13,163 nt of DNA from Modestobacter sp. (GTDB taxonomy: Bacteria > Actinomycetota > Actinomycetes > Mycobacteriales > Geodermatophilaceae): the NCBI GenBank assembly GCA_025963425.1, contig JAOPUQ010000316.1, positions 1-13,163 of the forward strand. Direction: 5' to 3'. A program made the translations under genes and the position numbers. This document shows, one piece after another, positions 6,273 through 12,451 of this stretch. The notes beneath the pieces are model-generated. The model was not told the DNA's origin. It worked only from the letters and a program-made list of their open reading frames with translations, and searched no databases. Numbering within the stretch: position 1 is the first letter of the stretch; each line of letters starts with the position of its first letter.

Positions 6273-6427
6273 GACGGCCTCCTCGTCCCGCGACGTCGTG
6301 GGTCGGCCCATTCCACCACCCCGGCGGCCATCGGGCCGGGCGGCCGCGTTGCCTGGACAACTCCCCGCCGCTGCCGCCACACTCCGCCCACATCCACCGC
6401 GGACAACGACGTCAGCAGGAGGAACGG
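6273..6427. promoter_or_regulatory. Shared divergent upstream region of the racemase and acyl-CoA synthetase genes
   Basis: This 155-bp gap must hold the start signals of both divergent genes. The heptamer GGACAAC occurs at 6355-6361 and again at 6401-6407. The first copy forms part of a short inverted repeat, GTTG-CCTGGA-CAAC. Read on the minus strand these give TTGTCC, a weak -35 match. AGGAGG at 6417-6422 is the ribosome site of the synthetase and GAGGAGG near 6280 that of the racemase. I cannot assign -10 hexamers with confidence. Confidence 0.3.
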
Positions 6428-7936
6428 GTGGTCCAGCCGTTCGGCACCAACGGCATGCAGGTCGGCCCGGACGGCATCCGGCGGTACACCGGGCTGCCGC
6501 GCAACCTCGTGCAGCTGCTCCGCGGTGCCGTCGACGTGCACCCCGACCGCACCGCGCTCGTCGAGCTGGGCGGGGAACGGCTCAGCTACGCGCAGCTGTG
6601 GGACCGCGCCGCCCGGGTGGCCGGTGGTCTGCGCGCAGCGGGCGTCGGCCGCGGCGACCGGGTGGCCAACCGGCTGCCGAACGGCAACGACTGGGTGGTC
6701 GCGTTCTGGGGGACGCTACTGGCCGGCGCCGTCGTCGTCCCGGTCAACACCCGGTTCACCCCACCGGAGGTGGAGTACGTCCTCGCCGACTCCGGCGCTG
6801 CCGCCCTGTTCGAGCCGGGCCTCCCGCTGCCGGACGGCGAGCCCCTCATCGTCGACGACCAGGCCCACGGTGAGCTGGCCGGGATCTTCTACACCAGCGG
6901 GACGACGGGGTTCCCCAAGGGCGCGATGACGACCCACGAGAACTTCCTGTCCAACGTGGAGACCTGCCTGCGCTGCCTGCTGGGCACCGCCGACCGCAGC
7001 GAGCACCTGACGACGCTGATCTCGGTGCCGCTGTTCCACGTCACCGGCTGCAACTCCCAGCTGCTGGTGCTGACCGCGATCGCCGGGACCTCGGTGGTCA
7101 TGCCGGCGTTCGAGGTGGGCGCGTTCCTGCGGGCGATCGAGGAGGAGCGGATCTCGGTGCTCACCACGGTCCCGGCCATCTACTGGCTGGCCCTGCAGCA
7201 CCCGGACTTCCCCTCCGTGGACACCTCCCGGGTGCGCTCGCTGTCCTACGGCGGCGCGCCGATCGCCCCCGACCTGGTGCACCGGATCACGGAGGCCTTC
7301 CCCAGCGCCCGGGTGGGCAACGGCTTCGGGCTGACCGAGACCTCCTCGGTGTCGACCTACCTGCCGCACGAGTACGCCGCCGCGCACGCCGACTCGGTGG
7401 GGTTCCCCGCCCCGGTCGTGGACGTGCGGGTCGACAGCCCGGACCCGGTGAGCGGGGTGGGCGAGCTGCTGATCCGCGGGCCGAACGTCGTGGCCGGCTA
7501 CTGGCAGAAGCCGGAGCAGACCCGGGAGACCTTCGTCGACGGCTGGCTGCGCAGCGGCGATCTGGCCCGGGTCGACGAGGAGGGACTGGTCTACGTCGTC
7601 GACCGGAAGAAGGACATGATCAACCGCGGCGGGGAGAACGTGTACTGCGTCGAGGTGGAGAACGCCCTCGCCGCCCATCCCGCCGTCGGCGAGGTCGCCG
7701 TGGTCGGCGTCCCGGACCCGATGATGGGCGAGAAGGTCGGCGCCGTCGTGGTGCCACGGGCCGGCCGGCAGCTGGAGCCGGCCGACCTGCTCGCCTTCGC
7801 CCGGGAGCGGCTGGCGGACTTCAAGGTGCCGCAGTACGTCGTCCTCCGCCCCGAGCCGCTGCCCCGCAACGCCGGCGGCAAGGTGCTCAAGCCGACGCTG
7901 CGCGGCGGCACCGACTGGGGCTGCCCCACCCGCTGA
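6428..7936 (+). CDS. Class I adenylate-forming acyl-CoA synthetase (FadD/AMP-ligase family)
   Basis: This 502-residue enzyme activates a carboxylic acid with ATP to an acyl-adenylate and then transfers it to CoA. The start is GTG 6428, with an excellent AGGAGG 5 nt upstream. Motifs in order: P-loop YTSGTTGFPKG (155-165), YGGAPI (274-279), NGFGLTET (298-305), ATP-ribose-binding Asp378 in LRSGDL, hinge VDRKKD with Arg393, RGGENVY, and catalytic Lys485 in NAGGKVLK. The stretch between the N-terminal core and the P-loop is short (about 35 residues after ADSGAA, without the usual longer linker), but all catalytic elements are intact. Medium- or branched-chain or aromatic acids are possible substrates; sequence alone does not decide. 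It is followed by a phosphotriesterase remnant and an alpha/beta hydrolase in the same direction, suggesting a former catabolic unit. Its last codons and stop lie in a tandem duplication. Confidence 0.92.
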   Translation: MVQPFGTNGMQVGPDGIRRYTGLPRNLVQLLRGAVDVHPDRTALVELGGERLSYAQLWDRAARVAGGLRAAGVGRGDRVANRLPNGNDWVVAFWGTLLAGAVVVPVNTRFTPPEVEYVLADSGAAALFEPGLPLPDGEPLIVDDQAHGELAGIFYTSGTTGFPKGAMTTHENFLSNVETCLRCLLGTADRSEHLTTLISVPLFHVTGCNSQLLVLTAIAGTSVVMPAFEVGAFLRAIEEERISVLTTVPAIYWLALQHPDFPSVDTSRVRSLSYGGAPIAPDLVHRITEAFPSARVGNGFGLTETSSVSTYLPHEYAAAHADSVGFPAPVVDVRVDSPDPVSGVGELLIRGPNVVAGYWQKPEQTRETFVDGWLRSGDLARVDEEGLVYVVDRKKDMINRGGENVYCVEVENALAAHPAVGEVAVVGVPDPMMGEKVGAVVVPRAGRQLEPADLLAFARERLADFKVPQYVVLRPEPLPRNAGGKVLKPTLRGGTDWGCPTR

Positions 7937-7965
7937 CCCGAGCCACCCGCTGACCCGAGCCACCC
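7926..7965. repeat. 17-bp tandem duplication spanning the synthetase stop codon
   Basis: The 17-mer CCACCCGCTGACCCGAG occurs at 7926-7942 and again immediately at 7943-7959, followed by a partial third copy CCACCC (7960-7965). The first copy contains the last codons and TGA stop (7934-7936) of the acyl-CoA synthetase. The duplication adds a second TGA downstream and leaves the protein unchanged. It borders the decayed gene that follows, consistent with local rearrangement or replication slippage. Confidence 0.9.
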
Positions 7966-7987
7966 CCGACCCCCGACGAGCACACGC

Positions 7988-8332
7988 ATGCCCCCCGTCG
8001 AGACCGTCCGCGGGCCGATCGACACCGCCGACCTGGGGGCGACCCTGATGCGCGAGCACGTCTTGGTGCTCTCGACCGAGCACGTGCAGAACGACGGCGC
8101 CGACTGGTGGAACGAGGACGAGCGGGTCGCCGAGCAGACCGACGTCCAGATCATCGTGGCCACCGGCCTCTACACGTACGACGAGATCCCCACCAGTACG
8201 AGCGCGCAACCTGCGCGGCTGCGCGGCGACCCACCGGGCGACCGGGGCGCCGATCATCGCGCCGAACTGGAACGTCACGCACATCAGCACCGACGTGCTG
8301 CCGATGCTGCGACCGGGACGGACGTCCTTGAC
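7988..8332 (+). pseudogene. Degraded phosphotriesterase-family (PTE/lactonase-like) gene
   Basis: Starting at ATG 7988 the translation MPPVETVRGPIDTADLGATL, then MREHVLVLSTEHVQN, is a typical phosphotriesterase-family N-terminus. The first metal ligand of the HxH motif (normally MHEHV) is Arg here. After WWNEDE it jumps to RVAEQTDVQIIVATGLYTYD, which in full-length relatives lies about 40-45 residues further on. The reading frame then shifts. In the next frame (about 8205-8332) come RNLRGCAATHRATGAPI and, directly after, APNWNVTHISTDVLPMLR, pieces from the middle and C-terminal part of the barrel. Only about 110 of an expected roughly 320 residues remain, with at least three internal deletions and one frameshift, so no functional enzyme is possible. 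The first part is in frame with the downstream hydrolase, giving a long fused reading frame that is not a real protein. The family match comes from recalled motifs, not a search. Confidence 0.82.
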
Positions 8333-8342
8333 GGCTGCCCCC

Positions 8343-8378
8343 GGCCTCGGTGGGATGAGGCCGAGGCCGCGGCCTCGG
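8343..8378. repeat. Three-arm inverted repeat that can form two mutually exclusive hairpins
   Basis: GGCCTCGG (8343-8350), CCGAGGCC (8361-8368) and GGCCTCGG (8371-8378) form an arm, anti-arm, arm series. The middle arm can pair perfectly over 8 bp with either the left arm (10-nt loop) or the right arm (2-nt gap). The series lies between the phosphotriesterase remnant and the alpha/beta hydrolase, 32 nt before the hydrolase ATG. It could be the old terminator of the lost gene or a structured leader of the hydrolase. Confidence 0.6.
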
Positions 8379-8410
8379 GGGCCGTGACCCGCTCTTCCCC
8401 TGGAGGGGAC

Positions 8411-9334
8411 ATGAGCCGCGCCGACGTGGAGTTCCCGGCCGAAGGCACCACCCTGCGAGGGTGGTTCTACCTCCCGGACTCGGGGCCCGGCCCGTTCCCC
8501 ACCGTGGTGCTGCAGCACGGTTTCTCGGCGGTCAAGGAGATGCACCTCGACGACTACGCCGAGGTCTTCGCCGCGGCCGGGCTGGCCTGCCTGGTGTACG
8601 ACCACCCCGGCTTCGGGGCGAGTGACGACGCGCCGGGCACCCCGCGGTACGAGATCGACCCCTGGCAGCAGATCCGCTGCATCTCCCACGCGATCACCTA
8701 CGCGCAGTCGCGGGACGACGTCGATCCCCGGCGGATCGGGCTGTGGGGGTCCAGTTACGGAGCGGCCAACGCCTACGTGGCCGCCGCGATCGACCGGCGC
8801 GTCCGGGCCGTCGTCGGACAGGTGCCGCTGGTGACGGGGTCGTTGTCGTTCACCCAGCTCGTCCGGATCGACAACTGGGCGGCCACCGAGGAGATGTTCG
8901 CCGCTGACCGGCTGGCGCGGATGAAGGGCGAACCGCCGGCGATGGTGCCGGTCGTGGACGACGAACCGATGGCGCCCTCCGCGCTGCCGACCGCCGACTC
9001 CTTCGAGTTCTTCACCACCACGGCCGAGAAGCGGGCGCCGTCCTGGCGCAACGAGGTGACGCTGCGCTCCCTGGAGTTCTTCCGCGGCTACGAGCCGGTC
9101 GACTACATCCCGAGGATCTCCCCCACCCCGTTGCTGATGGTGGTGGCGCCCGGCGACCGGCTGGTCGACGGCGGGCTGGCGCTGCGCGCCTACCAGACCG
9201 CCGTCCACCCGAAGAAGCTGGTGACCGTCGAGGGCGGCCACTTCGACGCCTACACCGGCGCCGGCTTCGGGGCGTCCTCGGTCGCGGCCCGGGACTGGTT
9301 CGTCGAGCACCTGGTCGACCGCGTGGCGGGCTGA
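8411..9334 (+). CDS. Alpha/beta hydrolase (dienelactone-hydrolase/esterase-like)
   Basis: This 307-residue enzyme starts at ATG 8411, with GGAGGGG just upstream (8402-8408). The alpha/beta-hydrolase elements are clear: the oxyanion-hole region VVLQHGFSAVKE (32-43), the strand-loop LVYDHPGFGASD (61-72), nucleophile Ser115 in the elbow GLWGSSYGAAN, the probable acid Asp249 in MVVAPGDRLVDG, and His277 in VEGGHFDAY. A cap of about 80 residues lies between strand 6 (VGQVPLV) and the acid. There is no signal peptide, so it is cytoplasmic. The overall pattern resembles dienelactone-hydrolase-like and acetyl-esterase-like proteins; an ester or lactone substrate is likely but cannot be specified. Relatives often read GSSYSGG at the elbow, whereas this one reads GSSYGAA. 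It follows the acyl-CoA synthetase and the phosphotriesterase remnant on the same strand; a hairpin begins right after its stop. Confidence 0.88.
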   Translation: MSRADVEFPAEGTTLRGWFYLPDSGPGPFPTVVLQHGFSAVKEMHLDDYAEVFAAAGLACLVYDHPGFGASDDAPGTPRYEIDPWQQIRCISHAITYAQSRDDVDPRRIGLWGSSYGAANAYVAAAIDRRVRAVVGQVPLVTGSLSFTQLVRIDNWAATEEMFAADRLARMKGEPPAMVPVVDDEPMAPSALPTADSFEFFTTTAEKRAPSWRNEVTLRSLEFFRGYEPVDYIPRISPTPLLMVVAPGDRLVDGGLALRAYQTAVHPKKLVTVEGGHFDAYTGAGFGASSVAARDWFVEHLVDRVAG

Positions 9335-9359
9335 CCGCGCCGGGCGCCCCGGGTCGCGG
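9335..9359 (+). terminator. Hairpin terminator directly after the alpha/beta hydrolase stop
   Basis: CCGCG-CCGGG (9335-9344), loop CGC, then CCCGG (9348-9352), a two-base bulge GT and CGCGG (9355-9359) form a 10-bp stem. It starts at the first base after the TGA. Confidence 0.6.
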
Positions 9360-9380
9360 ACTCCGCCGCTGGCGCCGCCA

Positions 9381-9392
9381 GGACATGTGTCC
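9381..9392. promoter_or_regulatory. Small palindrome upstream of the thioesterase gene
   Basis: GGACA-TG-TGTCC is a 5-bp inverted repeat that stands about 70 nt before the thioesterase start, in a 127-bp gap. It could be an operator. No recognisable promoter hexamers flank it, and repeats this short arise by chance. Confidence 0.2.
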
Positions 9393-9461
9393 CGGGCAGG
9401 GGCTCGGACGGGGCCACGGTCGCCCCGGTGTGAGGTCCGGCCGGCCGGGTAGCGCAGGCAG

Positions 9462-9845
9462 ATGTCACAGACACGGGGAGACGCCGGGTTCGCCGGGAAG
9501 ATCGGGGCGCGGAACCGGTGGGCCGAGGACGGCCGGGCCGGCCTGGAGCTCGACGTCACCGACGAGCACCTCAACGAGGCCGGGACGCTGCACGGCGGCG
9601 TACTGGCCACCCTCGTGGACACGGCGATGGGCCAGGCGGTGCGCAGCTCCACCGGGAAGGGCGACGTGCCGGCGACCAGTCAGCTGACCGTCACCTACCT
9701 GCGCCCGGGGAAGCCGGGAACCATCGTGGTCACCGCCAGGGTGCGCACCCAGGGCGAGCACCTGACGGTCTGCGAGGCCGACGCCGAGCAGGAGGGCACG
9801 CCCCTGGTGCACGCGGTGGCGACCTTCGCCGTCCTGCACCACTGA
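9462..9845 (+). CDS. PaaI-family hotdog-fold acyl-CoA thioesterase
   Basis: This 127-residue protein is a single hotdog domain that should hydrolyse acyl- or aroyl-CoA thioesters. The signature NEAGTLHGGVLATLVDTAMG contains Asn38, the His44-Gly45-Gly46 turn and the general-base/nucleophile Asp53 on the central helix. Strands TSQLTVTYLRP, GTIVVTARVRTQGEHLTVCEAD and LVHAVATFAVL complete the fold. Length is normal for the family (about 120-150). The ATG at 9462 has only a weak AGGCAG upstream; no better in-frame start exists before the hotdog core. It is preceded by a 127-bp gap that holds the hydrolase terminator, so it probably has its own promoter. Functionally it could release CoA from products of the nearby acyl-CoA synthetase, which is inference. 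A strong bidirectional hairpin at 9851-9882 separates it from the convergent minus-strand block. Confidence 0.92.
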   Translation: MSQTRGDAGFAGKIGARNRWAEDGRAGLELDVTDEHLNEAGTLHGGVLATLVDTAMGQAVRSSTGKGDVPATSQLTVTYLRPGKPGTIVVTARVRTQGEHLTVCEADAEQEGTPLVHAVATFAVLHH

Positions 9846-9850
9846 CCACT

Positions 9851-9882
9851 CCGCCTGCCCGACCGGACGGTCGGGGAGGCGG
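9851..9882. terminator. Bidirectional terminator hairpin between convergent genes
   Basis: CCGCCT-G-CCCGACC, loop GGAC, then GGTCGGG-G-AGGCGG form 6 + 7 bp around one G/G mismatch. The hairpin begins 5 nt after the thioesterase stop and ends 24 nt before the end of the opposing minus-strand gene. Part of it, CCCGACCGGACGG (9858-9870), is repeated at 9892-9904 with a 34-bp period. Confidence 0.75.
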
Positions 9883-9906
9883 AGCGGGAATCCCGACCGG
9901 ACGGGG

Positions 9907-10371
9907 TCAGGCGGTGGGACGGGGGCCGGCGAGGTCGCGGACCCGGCCGATGGCCACGGCGTCCAGCGCATCGGCGTCCCCGCGGGCGGAGGCAGCCTCC
10001 TGCTCGGCCAGCCAGGCGGCGTGCTCGTCCCAGGCCTGCGCCGGCGTGATGTCCAGCGCCGCGCCGATGTCGGCCCAGTCGGCACCACCCCGCCGGGCGG
10101 CGCGGATGCCGGTCTGCCGGCTGTCGTGCGCCTTGCGGGCCACGACCTCACCCAGCGCCAGCAGCTCCAGCGCCTCGTCCACGTCCAGCGTGGTGGTGGC
10201 CTCCTTGATGGAGGTCCAGTCGTCGTCGTCGTCCGCGGCGTCGTTGGGGGCGTCGATGACGTGGTTGTCCCGGCGGCTCAGGAAGTCCAGCCGGGTCACC
10301 GCGGTCACCAGGGAGAACTCGCTCTCCAACACCTCGGGGATGTTGGGCGCTACCTCGGGAACGGTGCTCAT
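9907..10371 (-). CDS. Hypothetical protein with a C-terminal helix-turn-helix-like segment
   Basis: I cannot name this 154-residue protein. The chosen start is ATG 10371 (MSTVPEVAPNIPEVLESEFS), with GGAGAG just upstream on the minus strand; a longer frame upstream would run through a terminator-rich leader. Residues 45-51 are an acidic run (AADDDDD). Residues about 62-85 form a helix (DVDEALELLALGEVVARKAH). Residues about 86-122 (RQTGIRAARRGGADWADIGA, then ALDITPAQAWDEHAAWL) resemble the sigma-factor-like helix-turn-helix found in small actinobacterial proteins, where WADIGAALDIT would be the turn and recognition helix. DNA binding is therefore possible but not shown. It lies downstream of the ferritin-like gene in the same direction, separated by a perfect 14-bp terminator, so it is probably transcribed separately from its own leader. 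Confidence 0.8.
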   Translation of the reverse strand: MSTVPEVAPNIPEVLESEFSLVTAVTRLDFLSRRDNHVIDAPNDAADDDDDWTSIKEATTTLDVDEALELLALGEVVARKAHDSRQTGIRAARRGGADWADIGAALDITPAQAWDEHAAWLAEQEAASARGDADALDAVAIGRVRDLAGPRPTA

Positions 10372-10380
10372 GGCTCTCCA

Positions 10381-10402
10381 GGGTGCCCTGCCGTAGGCAC
10401 CC
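10381..10402 (-). promoter_or_regulatory. Inverted repeat in the leader of the helix-turn-helix-like gene
   Basis: GGGTGCC (10381-10387) and GGCACCC (10396-10402) are perfect 7-bp arms around an 8-nt spacer. They stand only 10 nt before the ATG of the minus-strand gene and almost touch its GGAGAG ribosome site. Either an operator or an mRNA hairpin affecting translation would fit. Confidence 0.4.
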
Positions 10403-10429
10403 GTAACGCGATCGTGATGATCGTCTCCC
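10403..10429 (-). promoter_or_regulatory. Possible ECF-sigma-type promoter of the helix-turn-helix-like gene
   Basis: Read on the minus strand, GGGAGA (10429-10424) and CGTTAC (10408-10403) are separated by about 15 nt. This is reminiscent of the GGAA/CGTT-type elements used by stress ECF sigma factors such as SigH/SigR, but the upstream element has GGAG instead of GGAA and the spacing is at or below the short end. It is a weak match. Confidence 0.22.
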
Positions 10430-10498
10430 CGCGAAGACGGCAGCGCACCGTGCATCGGTGGCGCTCCGTGCCCGCTTCGGGACGGTCCGCACGCAGAG

Positions 10499-10530
10499 GG
10501 GGCCCGCACCCGGGATCGGGTGCGGGCCCC
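10499..10530 (-). terminator. Perfect 14-bp hairpin terminator of the ferritin-like gene
   Basis: GGGGCCCGCACCCG (10499-10512) and CGGGTGCGGGCCCC (10517-10530) pair without mismatch around a GGAT loop. The hairpin lies 16 nt beyond the stop codon of the minus-strand ferritin-like gene. It has no U-tract. Confidence 0.88.
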
Positions 10531-10546
10531 GCAGGAGGACCGGAGG

Positions 10547-11530
10547 TCAGTCGGCGATGCCGACGGCCTCCTTGGCCAGCCGGGCCAGCTGGGTCTGCGT
10601 GGCGCTGACGACGCTGGCGCGCGCCTTGTGGGTCTCCTCGTAGCGGATGACCGTGCGCAGGTCCTCCGCGCTGTTCAGTTCCTTGACCGCCTTGACGATG
10701 TCCGGGGTCGACATCGAGTCGTAGCCCTTGATGGGCAGCTCCTCGGCGGTCACGTCGCCGAGCTCGCGGCGGGTGGCCGCCACGGCCTCGGCGACGGGCT
10801 TGTTGCCCTCGCGCTGGGCGATCCGCTCGGCGCGCCGCAGCGAGGCCAGCCGGCCGACGGTCAACGTCTCGCGTACCGCGCCGGTGAACGACGTCGCCTT
10901 GTCGACCACGTTGTCCACGACACCGGTGATCGTGCCGGTGGTCTGCTCGCCGGCGTGCTGCGCGCTGTCCACCGCCCGGTTCACCGTGTTGGTGGCGAAC
11001 CGCACGGGCAGGTTGGCCAGCCGGGTGGCGCCGCCGGCCGCCCGCTGCAGCGGAGTGGCCCGCAGGGCCGCGGGACCACCGAGGGCCTCCTCGGCCAGGA
11101 CGACGGTCAACCACTCGACGGTGGCGGTGTGCGCGGTGATCAGCCGCTCGGCCAGGGCATGCACCTTCGGCTGCTTCGCGGCCTCGGCGAGCACCTTGAG
11201 ATAGGTCGCCCGGTCGACGAGCTGGTGCTCGAGCTGGAGGTCCTGGAGCAGGGCCTCCTCCATCGGCTCGGCCTGGTCGAACGTGGCCTTGACCAGGGCG
11301 CCGAGCCGGCCGAGCGCGGGGGTGACGACGTCGGCGACGCCACCGAGCTCGCGCAGCTGCGCGGTGATGGCCTGCGTGCGCTCCGCGGCGTGATCGGCGT
11401 TCTGGGCCAGTTCCCGGCGGACGGCGTCGGTGCGCGCCTGCCCGATGCGGATGCGCGCGATCTGCTCCTCGGTCTGCGTGAGCAGCAGGAGGGCGCGCAG
11501 CTGGTTGATGAGGGGGGTCGTGTCGGTCAT
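10547..11530 (-). CDS. Ferritin-like helical protein with a Thr/Val-rich amphipathic linker and SAP-like C-terminus
   Basis: The 327-residue protein starts at ATG 11530 with GGAG 5 nt upstream. Residues 1-150 are long helices rich in Glu and His (TQTEEQIARI; DLQLEHQLVDRATYLKVLAE; LAERLITAHTATVEWL), the kind of four-helix bundle annotated as ferritin-like in actinobacteria. A definite di-iron ExxH ligand set cannot be picked out. Residues about 157-226 are a low-complexity Ala/Thr/Val region (GEQTTGTITGVVDNVVDKA) reminiscent of LEA or apolipophorin-like amphipathic helices. Residues about 235-327, with LPIKGYDSMSTPDIVKAVKE and then RYEETHKAR, match a SAP/Rho-N-like C-terminal motif seen in many actinobacterial stress or envelope proteins. 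There is no signal peptide or membrane helix. It has its own upstream region and a perfect terminator, so it is monocistronic. A role in stress or iron/redox protection is only a suggestion. Confidence 0.85.
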   Translation of the reverse strand: MTDTTPLINQLRALLLLTQTEEQIARIRIGQARTDAVRRELAQNADHAAERTQAITAQLRELGGVADVVTPALGRLGALVKATFDQAEPMEEALLQDLQLEHQLVDRATYLKVLAEAAKQPKVHALAERLITAHTATVEWLTVVLAEEALGGPAALRATPLQRAAGGATRLANLPVRFATNTVNRAVDSAQHAGEQTTGTITGVVDNVVDKATSFTGAVRETLTVGRLASLRRAERIAQREGNKPVAEAVAATRRELGDVTAEELPIKGYDSMSTPDIVKAVKELNSAEDLRTVIRYEETHKARASVVSATQTQLARLAKEAVGIAD

Positions 11531-11589
11531 GGGGACTCCAAGGTGGACGGGGATGACCTGACTCTGCTGTCATGCCCCGACCACGCGCC

Positions 11590-11620
11590 CTGCTAACTAC
11601 AGCAAGCACATTGCTAGCAG
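11590..11620 (-). promoter_or_regulatory. A/T-richer nested inverted repeat upstream of the ferritin-like gene
   Basis: An outer inverted repeat CTGCTA (11590-11595) with TAGCAG (11615-11620) encloses a second, AGCAA-GCACA-TTGCT (11601-11615). The stretch is conspicuously richer in A and T than the rest of the window. On the minus strand it contains TAGTTA (11599-11594), a plausible -10 hexamer (TANNNT type but ending in A), about 60 nt before the gene start. No good -35 stands at the right distance, so an activator- or repressor-controlled promoter is a reasonable reading. Confidence 0.45.
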
Positions 11621-11651
11621 TGTTCTCGGTCACACTCCCCCAGTCGCGGGC

Positions 11652-12056
11652 TCACCGCAGCGCGGCGACGGCTTCCACCTCCAGCAGGAGATCCGGGTCG
11701 ACGAGCGCGGCGACCTGCACGATCGTGCTGGCCGGCGGCAGCTCCGCGAACAGCCGGACCCTGATCGCGCTGAGCTGGTCGAACCAGGCCAGGTCGGTCA
11801 CGTAGACGGTCACCTTCACCACGTCGCCGATGGTCGCGCCGTGTGCGGCGAGGATCGTGGTGAGGTTGGCGAACACCTGCTCGGCCTGGCGCACCGGGTC
11901 GCCCCGGCCCACCACCTGCCCCGCGTCGTCCCAGGCGACCTGTCCGGAGATGAACAGCAGGTCCCCGGCGGAGACCCGGACCGCGTTGGCGTAGTAGGGC
12001 CGCAGCGCCGGCGGGGCCCCCCGCGGGTTGCTGCGCTCCGCACGCACCGGGGTCAC
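11652..12056 (-). CDS. RidA/YjgF family protein, downstream copy, without the catalytic Arg
   Basis: This 134-residue protein has the RidA (YjgF/YER057c/UK114) fold: YYANAVRVSAGDLLFISGQV (21-40), GDPVRQAEQVFANLTTILAAHGATIGDVVKVTVYVTDL, and the C-terminal LLLEVEAVAAL. RidA proteins form trimers, and the canonical ones hydrolyse reactive 2-imino acids. The Arg that binds the substrate carboxylate in canonical RidA (motif PARS near residue 105) is Ser110 here, in PPAST. The protein therefore belongs to a non-deaminase Rid subgroup, or has another substrate. The GTG start at 12056 overlaps the stop of the upstream RidA paralogue by 4 nt (GTGA), so the two are translationally coupled. It is the last gene of the coxE-like/ridA/ridA operon, and the ferritin-like gene follows after about 120 bp. 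Confidence 0.9.
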   Translation of the reverse strand: MTPVRAERSNPRGAPPALRPYYANAVRVSAGDLLFISGQVAWDDAGQVVGRGDPVRQAEQVFANLTTILAAHGATIGDVVKVTVYVTDLAWFDQLSAIRVRLFAELPPASTIVQVAALVDPDLLLEVEAVAALR

Positions 12057-12451
12057 GCCGGGATCCCGGCGATGGCCTCGACCTCGACCAGCAGGCCCGG
12101 CAGCACCAGCGCGCTGACCTCGACCAGGGTGCTGGCCGGCAGGGCGTCGCCGAAGAACTCGCGGCGGACCTCGTTGACCGCCGCCCGGTCACCGACGTCG
12201 AGCAGGTAGACGGTCACCTTCAGCACGTGGGCGAAGTCGGTGCCGGCGGCGCGCAGCGCCGACCCCAGGTACTCGTGGACGACGCGTGCCTGGGCCGCGA
12301 CGTCCCCCGGGGCGATCACCGCACCGTCGGCGCCGATCGCCGCACAGCCGGAGACGAACAACAGGTCGCCCCAGCGGACGGCGTCGGTGTAGTGGCTCAC
12401 CGGCGCCGGCAGGCCGGCCACCCGGTACTCGGTACGAAGTTCGACGGTCAC
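12053..12451 (-). CDS. RidA/YjgF family protein, upstream copy, without the catalytic Arg
   Basis: I start this 132-residue protein at GTG 12451 (VTVELRTEYRVAGLPAPVSH), which has AAAGGA 7 nt upstream and overlaps the VWA-gene stop by 4 nt (GTGA). A longer frame reaching 12631 would overlap the VWA gene by over 180 nt with Arg/Pro-rich nonsense. RidA features: HYTDAVRWGDLLFVSGCAAI (20-39), DVAAQARVVHEYLGSALRAAGTDFAHVLKVTVYLLDV, and LLVEVEAIAGI. The canonical PARS arginine is replaced by Ser107 in LPAST, as in its neighbour, so neither copy should act as a standard imine deaminase. The two paralogues are clearly related but diverged well apart, pointing to an old tandem duplication or a heteromeric pair. 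Position directly after a CoxE-like gene suggests a job in the pathway of that cluster. Confidence 0.9.
   Translation of the reverse strand: MTVELRTEYRVAGLPAPVSHYTDAVRWGDLLFVSGCAAIGADGAVIAPGDVAAQARVVHEYLGSALRAAGTDFAHVLKVTVYLLDVGDRAAVNEVRREFFGDALPASTLVEVSALVLPGLLVEVEAIAGIPA

Noticed and set aside
6273..6380. Upstream extension of the racemase to 6380
   Set aside because: The extra 36 residues are not family-like and there is no ribosome site; ATG 6272 has GAGGAGG and gives the expected length and residue spacing.
5304..6929. Long open frame on the plus strand opposite the racemase, running into the synthetase gene
   Set aside because: The translation is His/Gly/Arg/Val-rich shadow sequence without domains; LarA on the other strand has all its catalytic residues.
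7988..9334. A single 448-residue protein fusing the phosphotriesterase N-terminus to the alpha/beta hydrolase
   Set aside because: The frame happens to stay open, but residues between the two parts are Arg/Ala/Gly noise, the phosphotriesterase continuation is in another frame, and the hydrolase has its own ribosome site at 8402-8408 and a normal start at 8411.
6716..9652. Very long minus-strand open frame (978 codons) across synthetase, pseudogene, hydrolase and thioesterase
   Set aside because: It crosses four plus-strand loci and several terminators, and shows no recognisable domain; it is a compositional artefact.
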